Part shown: piece by piece, positions 22,306 through 34,811 of the stretch
Numbering within the stretch: position 1 is the first letter of the stretch
Layout of the letters: each line of letters opens with the position of its first letter
Assembly: GCA_000310025.1 (NCBI GenBank)
Contig: FN648692.1
Location: forward strand, 28,269-77,004
Reading direction: 5' to 3'
Length of the DNA stretch: 48,736 bases
DNA from: Ectocarpus siliculosus
Lineage: Eukaryota; Sar; Phaeophyceae; Ectocarpales; Ectocarpaceae
The notes under the pieces: generated by a model
The model's database searches: none
Told to the model about the DNA's origin: nothing
Seen by the model: the letters and a program-made list of their open reading frames with translations, nothing else
Made by a program: the position numbers and the translations under genes

Positions 22306-24190
22306 CGCATCATTTGCCACGGTTGGTTTCACATTGTGAAGAAAAAGCATCGCCGCATTTTTTTTTCAGGAAAGTAGTACTGCTGTGTGTCATATGTTGT
22401 CCTCTACGAATAATTGCCTAGCTAGTGTGGCAGGTAAATTACTTCTTTTTTTTTCACTTTTTTGTTTTCTTGAGGTCTAGTCTTTCGGCTGGGAACATTT
22501 TTCTTGTGCTCAAAAGGGGGGGGGGGGGTAAGCGCCGCCATTAAGAAGCATACGCTAGCAGTGCCCGCACACCCAGGCAGAGAAGAATGCACGATCACCC
22601 CGTTGTTGGGATCGCACCTTGCGTTGGAGTTGTTCAAGTCCAACAACGCATGGGGTACTTTAGTGGCAAGCATAAACGGGTAACAGAGAAGAGGAGTCTC
22701 ATTCCAGCTGGCGTGGATATAGTCACGCCTACTTTTGCGCGGCAACGCCCTACTTTTGTGCGATTGATGGTCACATTTCTCTTGGATGATTTCGACCTCT
22801 TCGCGTGCCAATGACCTTTCGCTAAGTTTCAATGCCAAGATACTGGTATTTGCTTTTGAGAGGCCTGGATCTGTGTGTTGCCATCCTGAGTTCAACCTTG
22901 CCAAATCGGAAGTAAGTGGGCTGTAGACTTGGGACGCGCTTGAAGCAGGTTGATGTGCACTGTACGTACATGCCGCCAGAAACACGACCGTTTTGTTGTT
23001 GTCAAGGCAGAAAGACCAAGGAACCCATGTCGATCTGATCGAATTGTTGCTGGTGTGTTTTTTGCTGTCGCCCTCCGCAGACAGCCCTCCGTGTCGATTG
23101 TTGTTGTTGCTGATTGTCGTGGGGTCGCACGCCTGCCGCGGGGTTGCTATCAACTAGCATCGTTCGAGTGATTTTTCGTTCTGTGTGCTCGGTTTTTGCC
23201 AAAGAGGTATAGTAGCTACTGTAGCTGCTGTTCTAGAGGAACAGAATTCGGTGTACACAAGATTTGCACGTGTGCGTTTACAGTAGCATAACTTGGTTCG
23301 ATGTTCACTCGACGTCAGCTGGGCAGGTGTTGGACAAATAGTCTAGCGTGCGTACGGGCTTGCGGATCACAGCAGTAGTACATGCATATTCCACGCTGTA
23401 GAAATGGTTTTTGGTGCCCTCATTTGCGAATGAATGGATGGATGTGTTTCGACCTCCCGGACCTAAGTTTTGGAAGTCTGTCGCTTGTGCCGTTGGTTTG
23501 GTGTCGGGGGGGGGCGGCGGGCGGGTGTATCCCGCAACTCTGCGACGACGCCTGCAGTGTGTGCGAGTCAGTTTTTTTTTTTTGGGGGGGGTGCGGATTT
23601 TTTTGTCGAATCCGAGCAGCAGTAGCGTTCACGCACAGAGTGACTTGGTTTAACAGTTAGCGGCCTTGGGGTCGTTTCTACGTCCCTCAATTGACACAAG
23701 CATGTCAGAACAACCCTCCCTGCTGTGCATCGAACAATGGTGGTGTGCATAACATCAGTTAGTTGTGGGTCATTTTTTTTTTCTGGTTTGACGAGAAACA
23801 ATCATTGCGTCGGCGGCGTCATGACGTCTTGTGTCACGTCACTTGTCCATGATCCTTCCTCTTGCCGTAGCCGTGATGCCAATGTCCAGTGTGCGTTGAT
23901 TTGATCGTTGACCCTGCGTAGCTCTCACCAGGAGTCTATGCATATGACGCTCGGTCGCGCCTTCTAGTCCCCTCACCCGTACCTGCCGCACATTACCAAC
24001 ACACACGTACAGTAACACTTGGGCAATAAGTCATAATATTTTGAACATTCACCCGAGATTGAGCGTCATTTACGTACGGTGTGTGTCGGTCGGGCTCTTG
24101 CTCTCGTGAAAACTAATGTAATTTGACGATGAAAATGAAAAGAGGTCTTGATTGGCATGGAAGTGATGAGATGTTTTTTGCCCTCCCTAC

Positions 24191-24299
24191 CGGCGTTAGA
24201 AGGCCAGCTGTGGTGTAGGAAACTACAATGCTGATGATCGACGCAAGGTTGCAAACAAACATGAGCCACAGGCCACGGGTCGCCCATGGCTCGACACCA
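24191..24299 (-). other. Possible orphan exon with a membrane segment
   Basis: On the minus strand a strong acceptor (TTTTCTTTCAG) precedes a 109-nt segment that ends at a GTAGGG donor. One frame reads GLWLMFVCNLASIISIVV, a plausible membrane span. No neighbouring exon that fits was found, so this may be chance or a gene relic. Confidence 0.2.
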
Positions 24300-26697
24300 C
24301 TGAAAGAAAATGACAAGAACTATTTCCAGAGCAGCATCGTCCATGGCGTGACTCAGCAGACGCGCATGTGACGCGTTTGCATGCACGTACGTAGGTATGA
24401 CGTGCGTACTACACGCGCGTCGCGTGTGTTCGTGATCGATTGCTCTTCCGACGCACGTTCGGTCGAAACTCTCTTTCCACGACAAGGGCAGCACGCACGT
24501 TTGTTTGTTCACGTTACATTTTTTTTGGCAAGAACACATGTTTTCAAAGAAAACGTTCGTTGTCGCGCGTTTCGAGTCGAAACGCCATTGGTTTTGAAGT
24601 TCAGTTTTATTGATTCTCGCAAACATGCACATGATATTAAGAATAATCTGGTAGCTCTGAAACACATATAATAAATACACATCATTTTGGTCGCCGAGCT
24701 CAGTAAACACCTAGCCACCACGTAGCACATTGTGGCCAAACCAATCTAAAAAAAAAGAGTCAGATGTGCATGAAGGATGCACTCTTACCCACAGGCTCAA
24801 CCAGAAATCCAAGGCGACCAAGTCAAGTACTACAGAAAAACAATCTCATGGGTGTACAGTATGCAGGCGCCAAAATGTATCGTCTACAAGTTGGCTTTCT
24901 TTGTGGTTCTAGCCTCCTCCTCGTCGCTCTTTCTACCATCCATCCCTCTATCCACCAACCGCATCTATACCCTGAAAAAAAATCGGTACTGTACACACGT
25001 GATGCACGTGTATCGAGACCATCATGAATGACCGTGGTGGCAAACAGGTTGGATTTGCTGCCGCTGGTGGAGGAGCGAATTCAACAAGGAGCACCCGACG
25101 GCTGTAACGCAGCGATGCATCAACTCACTCCTACCGTACTTCGAATACATGTGAAATCACTTGTAATAGTTCGGCACACAAACTACATGAACTACCTACT
25201 ACAAGACCATACGTTGGACATCCCCATCCGTACCAGGCTAACCACTCGACATGCTAGAATACGTACTGAAATAAGTGATAGCCCCCGTGTTTCCCTTCTT
25301 GCCCCCCCGGCTGATACGTCAAATATATATAATATCGAATGGTGTATATGGATTCTTGTCAGCACAGACGAGACGAGACCATACACACACCACCACACAA
25401 ACGTGCAAAAAACAGACCACTATGGTCCAGGCAGCCAGCAAGCGACACTTACGCGCGTATCGGGTACGCTCCAAGTGAGGGGAGCATGCTGCCCTCCTTG
25501 CGTGCACATTTGCCGAGAGAGCTCACGAGGCGGCGCGTAACCATTGTCGCGGCCGCCTCAAATCAACCCAAAGTCGACCAGCACTACAAGTACAAGACTC
25601 AAACAGTGCTCGATTTCCGAGCGGCACCTCTCCCCCATTGTCAACACAGACAACAAGCGCTACCCCTACCTAGGGGTCCTTGCCCAAAGGAAAAAGGAAG
25701 CACAACAACACTTTTTATGGAATCGGACGAAAAACAGCACATTTTCTCCCCCATACTGCTGTGCCGGCGAAAACCCGGCCTATCGTTCCGTCCCGACATT
25801 GTAGGGATGGATGCGAGGTCCATGGTCTACCGGCCACGGCATGCGTCTACATGAGTACACTCCCGCCCCCCGCCGTCCTTTCAATACCATACTTTTTTTA
25901 CTACCCAGCCCTGACGCCTCCTGTACACCTCATAAAGCTTTCGATGAGTGCAGGCGTATCTATGTTTGTGCATAATCGACTTTCGCAACTATGGGAGGCC
26001 GCCTCCGCAAGCAAGGTGGTACCAGAACATCGCTGTTCGGCTTCTTTGATGAAACCGAAAAAAAAAAGGTGAGCCGCAAGATCAAACTTGACGCTCCACA
26101 TTTGTTTCACGTGTGAGCTTTTCTGTCATATTTTGAAGAATATATGCATACAAAAAACAAAAAACAAGAAATGCAACAATAAAAAAAAAGGGACAAGCGG
26201 GAAACGGTTTTAAAAACGACACATGCCACCTGAATCACCTCACTATTATACTATCAACACTCCCCCCTCTTTCCATCGTATGCATTATCGTATTCAGGAA
26301 GGGTGCAATGCCCTCTCACTTCACCTCACGGGGAGACCAAGCCTTGCACGTAGGCCACGGTGCTTTGCCAGCTAGCCGCGACACTTACGCCACATATACC
26401 GTCCCGGCCACCATGACCACTACCACCGTCGTCGTACAAGCACAACACGGACAACATGGCGGCGCAAGTCATCTTGTTACAACCTCACGTCAAGCCCTAC
26501 ACCTTCCTTCCCCGCCCGCCCACCGTTGCCGGAAATCTCCCATTCAGGATCTCACAGCCGTGCCTGTGACGCTACAATCCGGCACAGAACCAAATCCCTC
26601 CCAAGCTAGTTACCTCCTTCGAACAGCAACAAACCAATCAGCACCAAGAAACGACAGTCTCGTCCATGACGTATGCATAACATATAATGGGGATAAC

Positions 26698-26799
26698 TTT
26701 CCCCGTCAGCCGAACCGGCGATTCAGGGTCCCTCCCGCTGTTCCACATCAATGAAATATATAGTTTTCCCCGTCAGCCGAACCGGCAATTCAGGGTCCC
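26698..26799. repeat. Short tandem duplication, period 67 bp
   Basis: TTTCCCCGTCAGCCGAACCG followed by GCRATTCAGGGTCCC occurs at 26698 and again at 26765, with one base difference in the shared 35 bp. Confidence 0.85.
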
Positions 26800-27621
26800 G
26801 CTTTTCCAGAACAACGAAAACATGAAAACTACAACAACCGGGGCGTGCGGGTGCATCTCGAACAAGTGTCGTTCTTTGCTCACTCTCGATGATGCTACGC
26901 AGTGCCCCTGGGAGGAGAATCGCACGCCTTCAAAACCCAAACATTGGCAACACTGATGCTTCAGTCATGAATGATTTGGCTTCACCCACCCCTTCATGAG
27001 GAAAGGAAGGGCGGGGGAAAGGAACTGCAGCCCTTTCCCTTCGATCGCCAAATCATCGACCAGCTCGTTGCGCGAAGAAAAAAAAACGACAGCATAATTT
27101 GCTACCATGCCACTACAAAAAAAATTAGCTGCTGAAACATCAACCCACGGAACGGAGGAACAGTTGCATAAGGAAGTCTTCCGGTCAGGGCGGCTGGCAT
27201 GAGCACAGGCCGGGATGAAGACAGTCAAGAGAACAGGTCAACATGTCCATAGCACATGCTTGTGTAAGCGTCCCAAGTCGTCTCCGAGACGATCTGTCTC
27301 GCACCCGCTCACGACGTACCCTCTTGGCAGCCGCTCACACACCGTTATACGCATTCCTTCGAAGGCTATTGTACAAAAAAGCAACAAACACGCCATCTTC
27401 TCCATATGGGAGTAAGTATATTGTTTAGGAAATTACGCAGCAGCCTCCGCCATCAACCCCGGCGACTCCACCTCCTCCTATTGGGCCGTTCTGTTTCAAA
27501 GGCAAAAATTAAAGGGCGTGTAGGGGGGGGGGGGGGGGGGGGGTTAGTGGGGTATACGCCAACATTGGTCCCAAAAAAAGGTTGTGAACATACAGAACAA
27601 AACTACACCAACAGAACAAAG

Positions 27622-30600
27622 CTACACCATCTCAGCTATAGCACATGGTAGTCGGATACACAAAAGTGGACACCACAAACTGTCTTTGTTGACTGTTTCC
27701 CGGACTCTCCTCTGTGGAAGAGATTCAACTACTTGTGTTCGGGTAAGAAAAAAAAGGACAACGAAAAAGAAAAAGAAGCCGCTTCTTACCCGAACCTTGA
27801 CCCCTCTGAGGCTATCGCTGATGCTGTCGTGACCACCATGCGAACTCCAATCCAAGGCCTTTCCCGTGCATCCCTCTTTCCTGTTGGCGATGAGGAAATA
27901 GACAACCTCCGTGTGCCCCCTCGCCGCCGCCCAATCCATGGCATTCGTGCTGTTTTCAGCAGAAGATCAACAGAAGAAATAAACATAGCTTTCAAGTGAA
28001 CATGGCTTTCAAGTGAACAACTTACTGCGAAATATGCATAATTGCAGCAAAAAATTGTCAAAATTATTTCGGGGGGGATGCGTTCGTACGGTGTTAAAGG
28101 GGGGATCAGAGGTAACCAACGACAACTAGCAGCAGCAACAACAACGGCAACAAGCCGCAACAAGCAACCGCGAGAGTACCAAACAGACCTGCAGCCCTCC
28201 TTTCTGTTGAAGTGCAAGAACTTGACGATGTCGAGGTGCCCGTTCTTCGCGGCGTTGTCCATCGCGTTGTTCGTGCAGTTCCCCACGTGGGTCTCGTGCA
28301 GCCACTTCACCACGTCAAGGTGCCCGTTCAGCGCCGCGTGGTTCATCGCTCGGATGCTGCAGCCCTCCGTTCGGTTCGCGTTGAGCCACTGCACGACTTC
28401 AAGGTGACCGTTCCCTGCCGCTTCGTCCATCGCCGGCCGGGTGCAACCCTGCCGATTTCGATTTCGTTACAGACATGCCACCACGAACGAGCACGTTTGT
28501 CCCACGAGCAGGGTTAAAATGACAACTTCTTTCCTTAGGGTGAGGGTCACTTGCACATTTTTGGATGCACACATCGCCGTTTTTCAACGGACGGAGGCCG
28601 AGAAAAGCTCCATCGCAATTTCAACCCTAAAGAGCACGTCACCAACAAATGCTGCTGTGTATTCTCTTGAGTGCTTTTTGTAGTCGCCCAGTCTATGCTG
28701 GGCGCCAGCCTACAACTACACCTTTCTGTATACTTCGTACGTTTGACACCCCAGCCTGGGTAAGTCATACAGGAGGAAGTCAAGCGAACACCGGAGGTTT
28801 CCGGCACACAAAAAACGAGGAGCTATGATAGCCCACTTCCCGTGCTCGAGACGATATGCCCTCTTTTGCTTTCGCCGATGACGCTCTGCTCTGCTCTCAC
28901 AATTTACTTACTTTCGCCACATCCCTGGCTTTACACATCGCTCTTAACATACACACACACACAAACACACAAACACACCTCTGCGCGGTTCTCGTGTAGC
29001 CAGATCAGAGTCTCAAGATGACCGTTCTTGGCGGCCCAATTCATGGCTCGAGAGGAGCACCCCTCTACCCTGGCCTCGTGCAGCACCTCGAGGACCTTGA
29101 GGTGGCCGTGATTGGCCACCCAGTCCATGATGCTGCGGTTCGCGGGGCACCGCTCCGTGCGGTGTCTCAGCAGCCACCGCACCACATCCGCGTGGCCGGT
29201 CTGGATCGCGTCATCGCGTCCACCGACGATGATAAAAAGACAAGAGGGACCAGGAGTGAGAGGTGACAAAGTCGTGTGTTATACTACCAATGACGTGATC
29301 GTTGAGTGTGGATAGCATGTTTGCGTCAACAACATCGTGAATAAGCGACGACAACAGGAGAGGGAGGAGGCGTGAGAGGTGCCGAAATCGTACTCCGTGT
29401 GTTTCGTCAACAACGACAAAATCGTCAACAAACAACAGCAGAAGCACATGACCACAGTTGTATGCAGCGATCGTGTTGGATGATTCACTACCTTGGCTGC
29501 GAGGAAGAGAGCGTCGCCCGTACACCCCTCCTGCCTGTTCTGGTGAAGCCACTTGACTACCCCTAGAGACCCGTTCTCTGCCGCACCGTCCATCGCGTCA
29601 GTCGTGCAACCCTGAAGTGGTCGCCACAAACAAAGTCGGACAGCAACAACGGGGACAACGAGTAACACGCAATCGGAAGAAGACAAGAGTGTTTAGTTTG
29701 AAGGGGAAGAAATCGATCTTGTTTCGGCGGAAAAGGAGTCGACACACGAAGGCGAACCGGAACCATTGCGGGTGCATACCCGTCGACAACATAAAAAAAA
29801 AAAGTGGAAAAAAAAGAGAGAAGTGGGCCAGTGCGGCACGCCAATATACGGCAACAGGTAATGGCACCGTCATGGTTATAAAGAGCCAAGTAAAATACCC
29901 AACATGAAGACGGCATTCCGACAGAGGAACGTAAACAACCGCCGGGCCCCTCCCCTACCTCGACAGAGGCAAGAGATAACGTACCGACAAGTTTCCGATT
30001 GGTTGGAAGAGGCTAAACGACTCATGAAAGCAGTGACTTCACGCAAGAGGGGTTAGGGTGAACGACAAGACAGCAGTCGGCAACGGTAACGGTAACGGTA
30101 ACGGTAACGATAGCGCACCTCTTGTCTGTTGTTATGCAACCATTCCACCATCTTCAGGTGGCCGTTCGCCGCTGCTCCGTCCATCGCCTTCTCCGTGCAT
30201 CCCTCGGTACGATTGTCGTGTAACCACTATCAGTCGGTCCAGCCATGATCATTCCAACAACCACGCATCAAGAGCACCGAGTGGGGTGGACGCAACACAA
30301 AGCGCAGCACAGACAACAACAGGGGAGAGGGAGATCGAACATCGTGAGCGAAAGGAGAGTAACAAGCACACCCGCCTGGCGGTGTTGCCGGCACACCAGC
30401 AGCGTCAAATCGGTTCTACATTTCGCCTCTGAACACAGGCACCTGAAGACAAGGGTTAGCCACCGCGGGAACCACGCACGCCGCGTACACGCCGGCTGCA
30501 AGAAGCCGCGGTAGGAGAATGCGTACGACTTGGCAACTCTGCCGCATTCGCTTCATCGTCCGCGTTTGTGTGGGCAGCAGCAGTGAGCGTTTTCGTCGTT

Positions 30601-33222
30601 TTTCTTCATATTTTTGGTCCCGCTGGGCCTCCAACATGCGGACGGCCCAATTCCTCATGTGCTTACTCTCGCTACTTTTTCCCCTGTTCGGGGGAGGCGT
30701 GTTTATGCCCCTTCTCAGCGCTGACGGTTGTGTTTGCTGTTTGACCCTTTCACCATTGGGAAAATCATCTCTCGCCTTTGCCCTCTGTCGAGAAAACCGA
30801 TCACCCCCAACCTATCGCCAACCTGCCTGCGTTACACGTGGATGAATCTCGGGGTTGCAGTTGAACCAACCCGGGCGAAGGTAACAGGAAGAAGTAGAAT
30901 AACGTAGGCGAACCATACAGAGGGTATGTATCCCCAGCTGAATTATCTTCTTCCTCACCTTGACAACCTCCATGTTCCCCGCGGCCGCGGCTCCGTTCAT
31001 GGCGAAGCGAGTACAATTACCCTCACCGCGATGCTCTTCCAGGAACTTGACAATCTGCCCCATCACGGAGGGGGGTCGGGGTAGGTTGAGGGTGGTGGGG
31101 TGGAGGGACTTGTAGGGCTTGGCACCGAGGTGCACCAGCAAATCACTCACGTCAATACGTGCACTTGCGTACGTACGTTGCGTCTCCGCCGAGATGGTGC
31201 AACATGGACTTGGGGAGTCAATTGAATTCATAATGTAGCAGACCATTGGAAGTCGTCGGCAATCGCGGGCAAACACACAACCACCTAGAGCGAACTCGGG
31301 GAAGAAATATCAAAGGCAAATATGTAGGTATGCTATGACTATAGGTGCACAAGCCCGGGAGGGTTGAGGATCATCCCGCCTGCGTTCGTCAAGGGTAGAG
31401 CAGGACTCTATCCCCGTCACGACTGCGCCGGCTAACTTTCACCTTAACAGTACCAAACCTACGGCATAGCAGTGGCACCCCCCAATGTCCCGCTATTCTC
31501 CAGCAGCCTTCACGGCCTCTTTTTTCTTTTTTCGGTAGAATAGAAAACCCCGTAAATACTATACCAGAAGAAAACGAAAAAATACAACAGATGTTACAGC
31601 AGTGTAGAAACGGGTCTTAAGATAGATCAGCCATGAATCCATGGTGTCAGCGGAAGCTACCTGTATTTCTACGATTTCCTGAGCAGCATTCAGCGATATC
31701 TCCTCCTTGTTTTTATTTCAGATGTCGTCGAAATAATTGGAACCCAGAGAGTTACACGTAGGACGTAAAAAGCCGCGCTTGGGTGTGGGTGTGGGTTGGG
31801 GTTCGGCTTTTCCTCTTCTCCTCTTGCTGTGTATTGACGGTACCGTGATGCAACCAGTGCTCTTCTGTTGCAACCTGCTCTAGATGCATCACTTACGCCG
31901 AATGTCTTGATAACATTTGTCACGCGGTTCGTGCACATGGCTATAATAGGAAAGAAGTGTAATCGACGAATGATCGCGTCCGCGCAAATCTGGCACTGAT
32001 GTCTTCTAGAAGAGAAACAAGGTATCGTGATGAGGGCAGTCTAGTACAGGTAGAAATAGTCCCTCCTGTGCTAGACAGGACGCCCGGCACAAAGCCAATG
32101 CAGATAGTTGGCACAGGTGGAACACTCAAGTTGCCTAGTATTATACTACTCTCGAGTTGGAGAGCCGAGTGCCCGGCATGAGGCCGGCCACATCCTTTAC
32201 ATGACAGTACTAAATACTGCTGTTGCGACGAAAACATAAGTCATCGCATGGAAGGAGCCAACCAAAGCGGTTTTTGGAAAAATATACTGCTGCAGACTCG
32301 TTTCCTCCCGAAAAGGACAGCAGCAGCCCCCTTGAGGAGAAACTGCATCCAGGTCTAGTCTCCAATGTACCAACATGCACGACAGCCAGGTTACCACATT
32401 TGCAGGCCTGGACTATGCATAGACTACCTAATTAATTATCAGAGCGCTCGCCCGCCGGTGCCTGTGCTCTGAACATTTGCCATCGTGGTGTGTGCGGGCT
32501 ACCAACAAATTCGGGTCCGGTACGGTCTATCTCTCTCTCTCCCTCACCTCAAGGTGCCCGCCGGCCGCGGCAGAGTCCATCGCGCTCGGTATCTGCGGCA
32601 CGTCGGTGTAGTCGTGCAGCCACCGCACGACGTCCATCCGGCCGTTCTTCGCTGCCCTGCTCAAGCCCAAGTGGGTGTAAGAGAGGGGGTCGCGCTCGGC
32701 GTGCTTGGAGATCATCAGCGACAGGTGTCCCTCTGCAGCAGCGACGTCACCGTTCCAGAAGTCCGACCCGCTCTCGCCATCCTGGCACTGGCCGATGCGC
32801 TCCCACAGCCCCAGGTCGGCGAACAAGGCGTGCGCTCGCTGCTGTTGGGTTCTTGCCGGAGATGCCTGTTGCCGTTGTTGTGGTTCATGTCCTGCCGGCC
32901 TCCCCCTTGCTATTCGCTCGTCCATGTTGCTGCTGCCGCTGCTGCTGCTTGCAGCCAGGGCGTTTGTGCCATTCGTGAAGGTGGAGCGCAAGTTGTCCTC
33001 CGATTCGTTGTCGTCGACGACGTCGTTGATAGCCTCGCTAGTGGTCGGCGAGTACACGGGTGAGCTCGAGATGGTCGTTTGGCTTCCGTCGCCAATGCTG
33101 GGACGTCTTGCTTTGGTCTCGTCCTGCTGCAACCAGAAAAAGCACGCCGAACGAGGGCACACGTCCCTCAGGCTGTGTTCGCGACGAGCTCTTGCGGCAG
33201 CACAGCAGCATGGCCCGTACAT
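27622..33222 (-). CDS. Ankyrin-repeat protein, eight exons
   Basis: Exons on the minus strand are 33222-32548, 31054-30959, 30226-30119, 29611-29492, 29200-28979, 28448-28189, 27949-27790 and 27711-27622; phases agree throughout, giving up to 576 residues. About 13 short ankyrin repeats of some 28 residues follow the pattern EGC..AMD.AA.NGHL.VV.WLH.NR. Splicing rebuilds repeats exactly, for example [30 protein letters not shown] and, through a split AGC codon, EGC|S|TNAMD. Ankyrin repeats bind other proteins; the partner is unknown and no catalytic domain is seen. The first ~100 residues are Ser/Gln-rich. The start is uncertain: the pyrimidine-rich acceptor ending GGTTGCAG near 33125 suggests that the open frame above it may be intron and that the true first exon lies upstream. 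The last intron (27789-27712, 78 nt) may be optional because it stays open when unspliced. Confidence 0.85.
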
Positions 33223-34545
33223 GTTCTAGGTTTGGATGATAGATTAGAAGACGCACCTCGACCCAGTGCTACCTCAAGATGCTGTGCACAACAAATACGC
33301 ATGTACGTTGCCGCTCGGCAGATGGTTTCGCGACCCTCGTCGTGACGCGTCGAAAACAAACAAGATGCAACTCCACAATCTTGCAACGAAATCTCTTGGT
33401 TCCTCTCTGTCTCTACTGCATGAAGGCAAGAGCACGTCCGTGCCGTCTCACCTCCTCTCCCGTCGCGCACAGCAGCACCTCTCCCATTTCCCGCGTGTGG
33501 GTGCACATGTAGGGTTCTCTCTCTCTCTCAGCTCGCTCTCTCTCTACTCTCTACTCCCGGCTCCCACTGGCAGTCCTTTTATGAGATGGTTTGTGCCTGA
33601 TCTCCGAAAAGCGCGAGCCAAAAGATGCAGCTGAATCAGTCCTTTTCCTTCGCTGATGCCGCACCACAAGCGCGATGATCCCGCTGTGAGGTGATACTGC
33701 TCGCTAGAAGCTGTCACGATGCTCTGTTTCCCTCCTGGGACAAGGTTTGTGGCAACTGGCAACGGATGCGTGTCCTACCACTGCTGCGTCGCACGGGGGA
33801 GAAATCAGTTCGGGTCGACCACGTCGAGATTGACCAATGAAACGACGTGGCCGCGTTTTGTTTTCGAAGATCTGCGACTTTGCTTTGAATTCGTGACGTC
33901 ATGATATCGTCTTGATTTTTTTTAGAAGGGAAGTAGATTCAGTTCACTGGGAAACACGGGATATCCAACCAACCGGATACATACCGGCTACCGTTTGTGG
34001 TAACCCACATGCTACATACCCAGCCCTGTAGAGAAACCACTCCGCCTGCTGGTCGAGGACAACAAGAAGTCAGGTTCCGCCATGCGTGAAAATAATCGAT
34101 CGCGTTCTGAGCGTAATAATGGGTGATGACTCGAAGAACGTTTGGCATACAGTACCTCACAACTACAGCAGTCTAACCTTTCGGTTGGTTTTTCTTTCGC
34201 AACGAACGGAATAAAAATATTAGTAGTTTCTACAGCAGCAGTAGTGTGGTGCATGCGAGTACGGTGTTTGCGAACATCTGATTTTGGTCTTGTCTTGGTC
34301 TTTTTTATCCCCCCGAGCGCCGAAGTCCGATGGATCTTTAGAAATCTGGTCTTTTGCTTTCGCGAATTGCCCCTGAAGACCCGAGAAAAGCTCCGATTTT
34401 GTCTTGCTCAGTTTTGTCTTTGATTAATACACCCGGCACACACCAACGCACGCACGCGCATTTATTTTGACGGGTGGTGGGTCGTCTCCTGAAAGCGGCA
34501 AGGGTAGAGGAGGCTTGTTCAATAGGGAGGTGAGGGAACGCAAGA

Positions 34546-34628
34546 TGTTTTTTTTTTTTTTGTCTTCACTTCAAATCATCAGCGCTCACAGCACTACTAG
34601 TAGTGCCGTTTACTCCAACCCGTGGTCA
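34546..34628 (-). repeat. Poly(A)-ended short repeat, copy 2
   Basis: Inverted relative to the copy at 22105-22172. On the minus strand it reads CCACGGGTTGGAGTAAACGG, an expanded CACTACTAGTAGTGCTGTGAG-like block, AGTGAAGAC and then an A run (34546-34561 as T). An insert of about 15 bp separates it from copy 1. Confidence 0.6.
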
Positions 34629-34679
34629 CACAGAAGAGCCCCTCCCTCCCCTCCCCTCCTGCGGTACTTTGCCTCCGAT

Positions 34680-34811
34680 TTTTAATGCGAGAAGAGTTCA
34701 GCACTCACTCTCTTCCCTCTGTCTACACACGAACTAGCGCTATCCACTAGGTAGGCCAGGAGCGGAAGTAAGTGAGATAAAAGCTCACTTTGCAAGAAAA
34801 GCTCGCTTACG
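34680..34811 (-). repeat. tRNA-derived SINE, copy 2, 5'-truncated
   Basis: On the minus strand it starts GTAAGCGAGCTTTTCT, passes GTTCGTGTGTA and ends CTCTTCTCGCATTAAAAA, in the same order as 2733-2862. The A/B-box head of copy 1 is absent, as expected of a truncated retroposon. Confidence 0.6.

Larger units (their letters stand above)
22306..27621. other. Gene-poor spacer
   Basis: No convincing gene. It holds A/T and C homopolymers, a G run at 27521-27543, a short direct repeat at 26698-26799 and one possible orphan exon (24299-24191, minus). Long open frames at 22422-23153 and 24066-24710 (minus) show no domain, and several frames are open over the same bases. Confidence 0.45.

Noticed and set aside
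22422-23153. Minus-strand open frame of 243 codons
   Set aside because: No recognisable motif, odd composition, ends in low-complexity Lys/Pro, and lies in A/C-rich spacer with no splice or neighbour support.
24066-24710. Minus-strand open frame of 214 codons
   Set aside because: Contains several Cys/His-rich stretches from repeats, no domain. A short exon in a different frame (24299-24191) looks more protein-like.
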